64,000 bases of DNA, from the NCBI RefSeq assembly GCF_029760955.1, contig NZ_CP121682.1, positions 3,410,001 to 3,474,000 on the forward strand. Direction: 5' to 3'. The translations under genes and the position numbers were made by a program. This document shows positions 63,426-64,000 of this stretch, one piece after another. Under the pieces are notes generated by a model, which had not been told where the DNA came from, did no database searches, and was given only the letters and a program-made list of their open reading frames with translations. Position 1 is the stretch's first letter. Each line of letters begins with the position of its first letter. Source of the DNA: Streptomyces cathayae. GTDB taxonomy: Bacteria > Actinomycetota > Actinomycetes > Streptomycetales > Streptomycetaceae.

Positions 63426-64000
63426 TCACGTCGTCGACCGGCGTCTCCGGGATCCCGGGCGGCGTTCGCTCGGGCGGGTGACCGGGTCGCCCGCCTCGAT
63501 CGCCGCCAGCCGGCGACGCGCACCGAAGTCCGCCAGGGCCGCCGCCAGCTTGTGCACCGACGGCTCCGGAGCCATGACGTCGACGCGCAGCCCGTGCTCC
63601 TCGGCCGTCTTCGCCGTCGCCGGACCGATGCAGGCGATGACCGTCACGTTGTGCGGCTTGCCCGCGATGCCGACCAGGTTCCGGACCGTCGACGACGAGG
63701 TGAAGAGCACCGCGTCGAAGCCGCCGCCCTTGATGGCCTCCCGCGTCTCCGCCGGCGGGGGCGAGGCGCGCACGGTCCGGTACGCCGTGACGTCGTCGAC
63801 CTCCCAGCCCAGCTCGATGAGACCCGCCACCAGCGTCTCCGTGGCGATGTCCGCGCGCGGCAGGAACACCCGGTCGATCGGGTCGAAGACCGGGTCGTAC
63901 GGCGGCCAGTCCTCCACCAGCCCGCGGGCCGACTGCTCGCCGCTCGGGAGCAGGTCCGGCCGCACGCCGAAGTCGATCAGCGCCTTGGCGGTCTGGTCGC
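63426..64000 (-). CDS. hemD: Uroporphyrinogen-III synthase domain, C-terminal part (often fused to methyltransferase)
   Basis: The gene enters from the right edge on the minus strand; about 191 residues are visible. The HemD fold is clear: RVFLPRADIATETLVAGLIE, VDDVTAYRTVRASPPPAE, FDAVLFTSSSTVRNLVGIAG, VIACIGPATAKTAEEHGLRV and a tail rich in Arg. In streptomycetes this domain is usually the C-terminal half of a bifunctional uroporphyrinogen methyltransferase/synthase, but the other half is outside the window. hemB normally follows directly, but here the 11-kb accessory block intervenes. Confidence 0.88.
   Translation of the reverse strand, partial: DQTAKALIDFGVRPDLLPSGEQSARGLVEDWPPYDPVFDPIDRVFLPRADIATETLVAGLIELGWEVDDVTAYRTVRASPPPAETREAIKGGGFDAVLFTSSSTVRNLVGIAGKPHNVTVIACIGPATAKTAEEHGLRVDVMAPEPSVHKLAAALADFGARRRLAAIEAGDPVTRPSERRPGSRRRRSTT

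Overview
The window is chromosomal DNA of a Streptomyces or very close relative. The evidence is the very high GC content, frequent GTG starts, overlapping stop/start codons (GTGA, ATGA, TTGA), and typical streptomycete gene families: DUF397 with DUF5753-type XRE regulators, DUF3558 lipoproteins, DUF4229, a DUF2637 (SpdB-like) protein, class I LysK, and HelR with a RAE-like element. No rRNA, tRNA, CRISPR array or intact insertion sequence was recognised by eye.

Region 0.3-20 kb carries most of the futalosine pathway to menaquinone: mqnG (UbiE-type methyltransferase), mqnC, mqnA, mqnE, a flavin prenyltransferase (UbiX type), mqnP (UbiA type) and mqnL (UbiD type), with an Lrp/AsnC regulator beside mqnE. 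mqnB and mqnD are not in the window. Between them lie a prepilin peptidase, an orphan double-glycine-leader peptide gene, a kinase that has lost its DFG aspartate, a CspA-type cold shock gene, an SLC1-family symporter behind a cysteine-containing leader peptide, a rhomboid protease, a GntR regulator and several pseudogenes.

Region 20-31 kb holds an orphan condensation-domain protein, hemL overlapping a histidine phosphatase, a polysaccharide-deacetylase-like lipoprotein, and a complete System II cytochrome c maturation operon (resA, ccdA, resB, resC). Together with menaquinone synthesis and the hem genes this is a respiration- and haem-centred neighbourhood.

Region 31-43.5 kb is more accessory: GNAT, an autoregulated-looking MarR-type pair, a SigC-like ECF sigma factor with a His/Met-rich membrane protein, decayed GH88-like and acyl-CoA dehydrogenase genes, an OmpR-type two-component system, a flavin reductase/luciferase-like monooxygenase pair, YnfA, an SDR and RtcB. 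Region 43.5-52.3 kb returns to core genes: two DUF3558 lipoproteins, a DUF2637 protein, divergent lysK and argS, and hemB.

Region 52.3-63.4 kb separates hemB from hemD, genes that usually adjoin in streptomycetes. It carries TetR with succinate-semialdehyde dehydrogenase, a secreted lamin-tail protein, helR, a frameshifted rraA, a SUKH-type protein, an XRE/membrane protein pair, a WhiJ-type ATPase/XRE/DUF397 set and a nucleotidyltransferase. The window ends inside hemD.

The most unexpected structure is a dispersed element of exactly 80 bp with inverted termini and a central palindrome. It is present four times, at 4.5, 17.5, 32.0 and 59.9 kb, at gene boundaries and mostly beside decayed genes.
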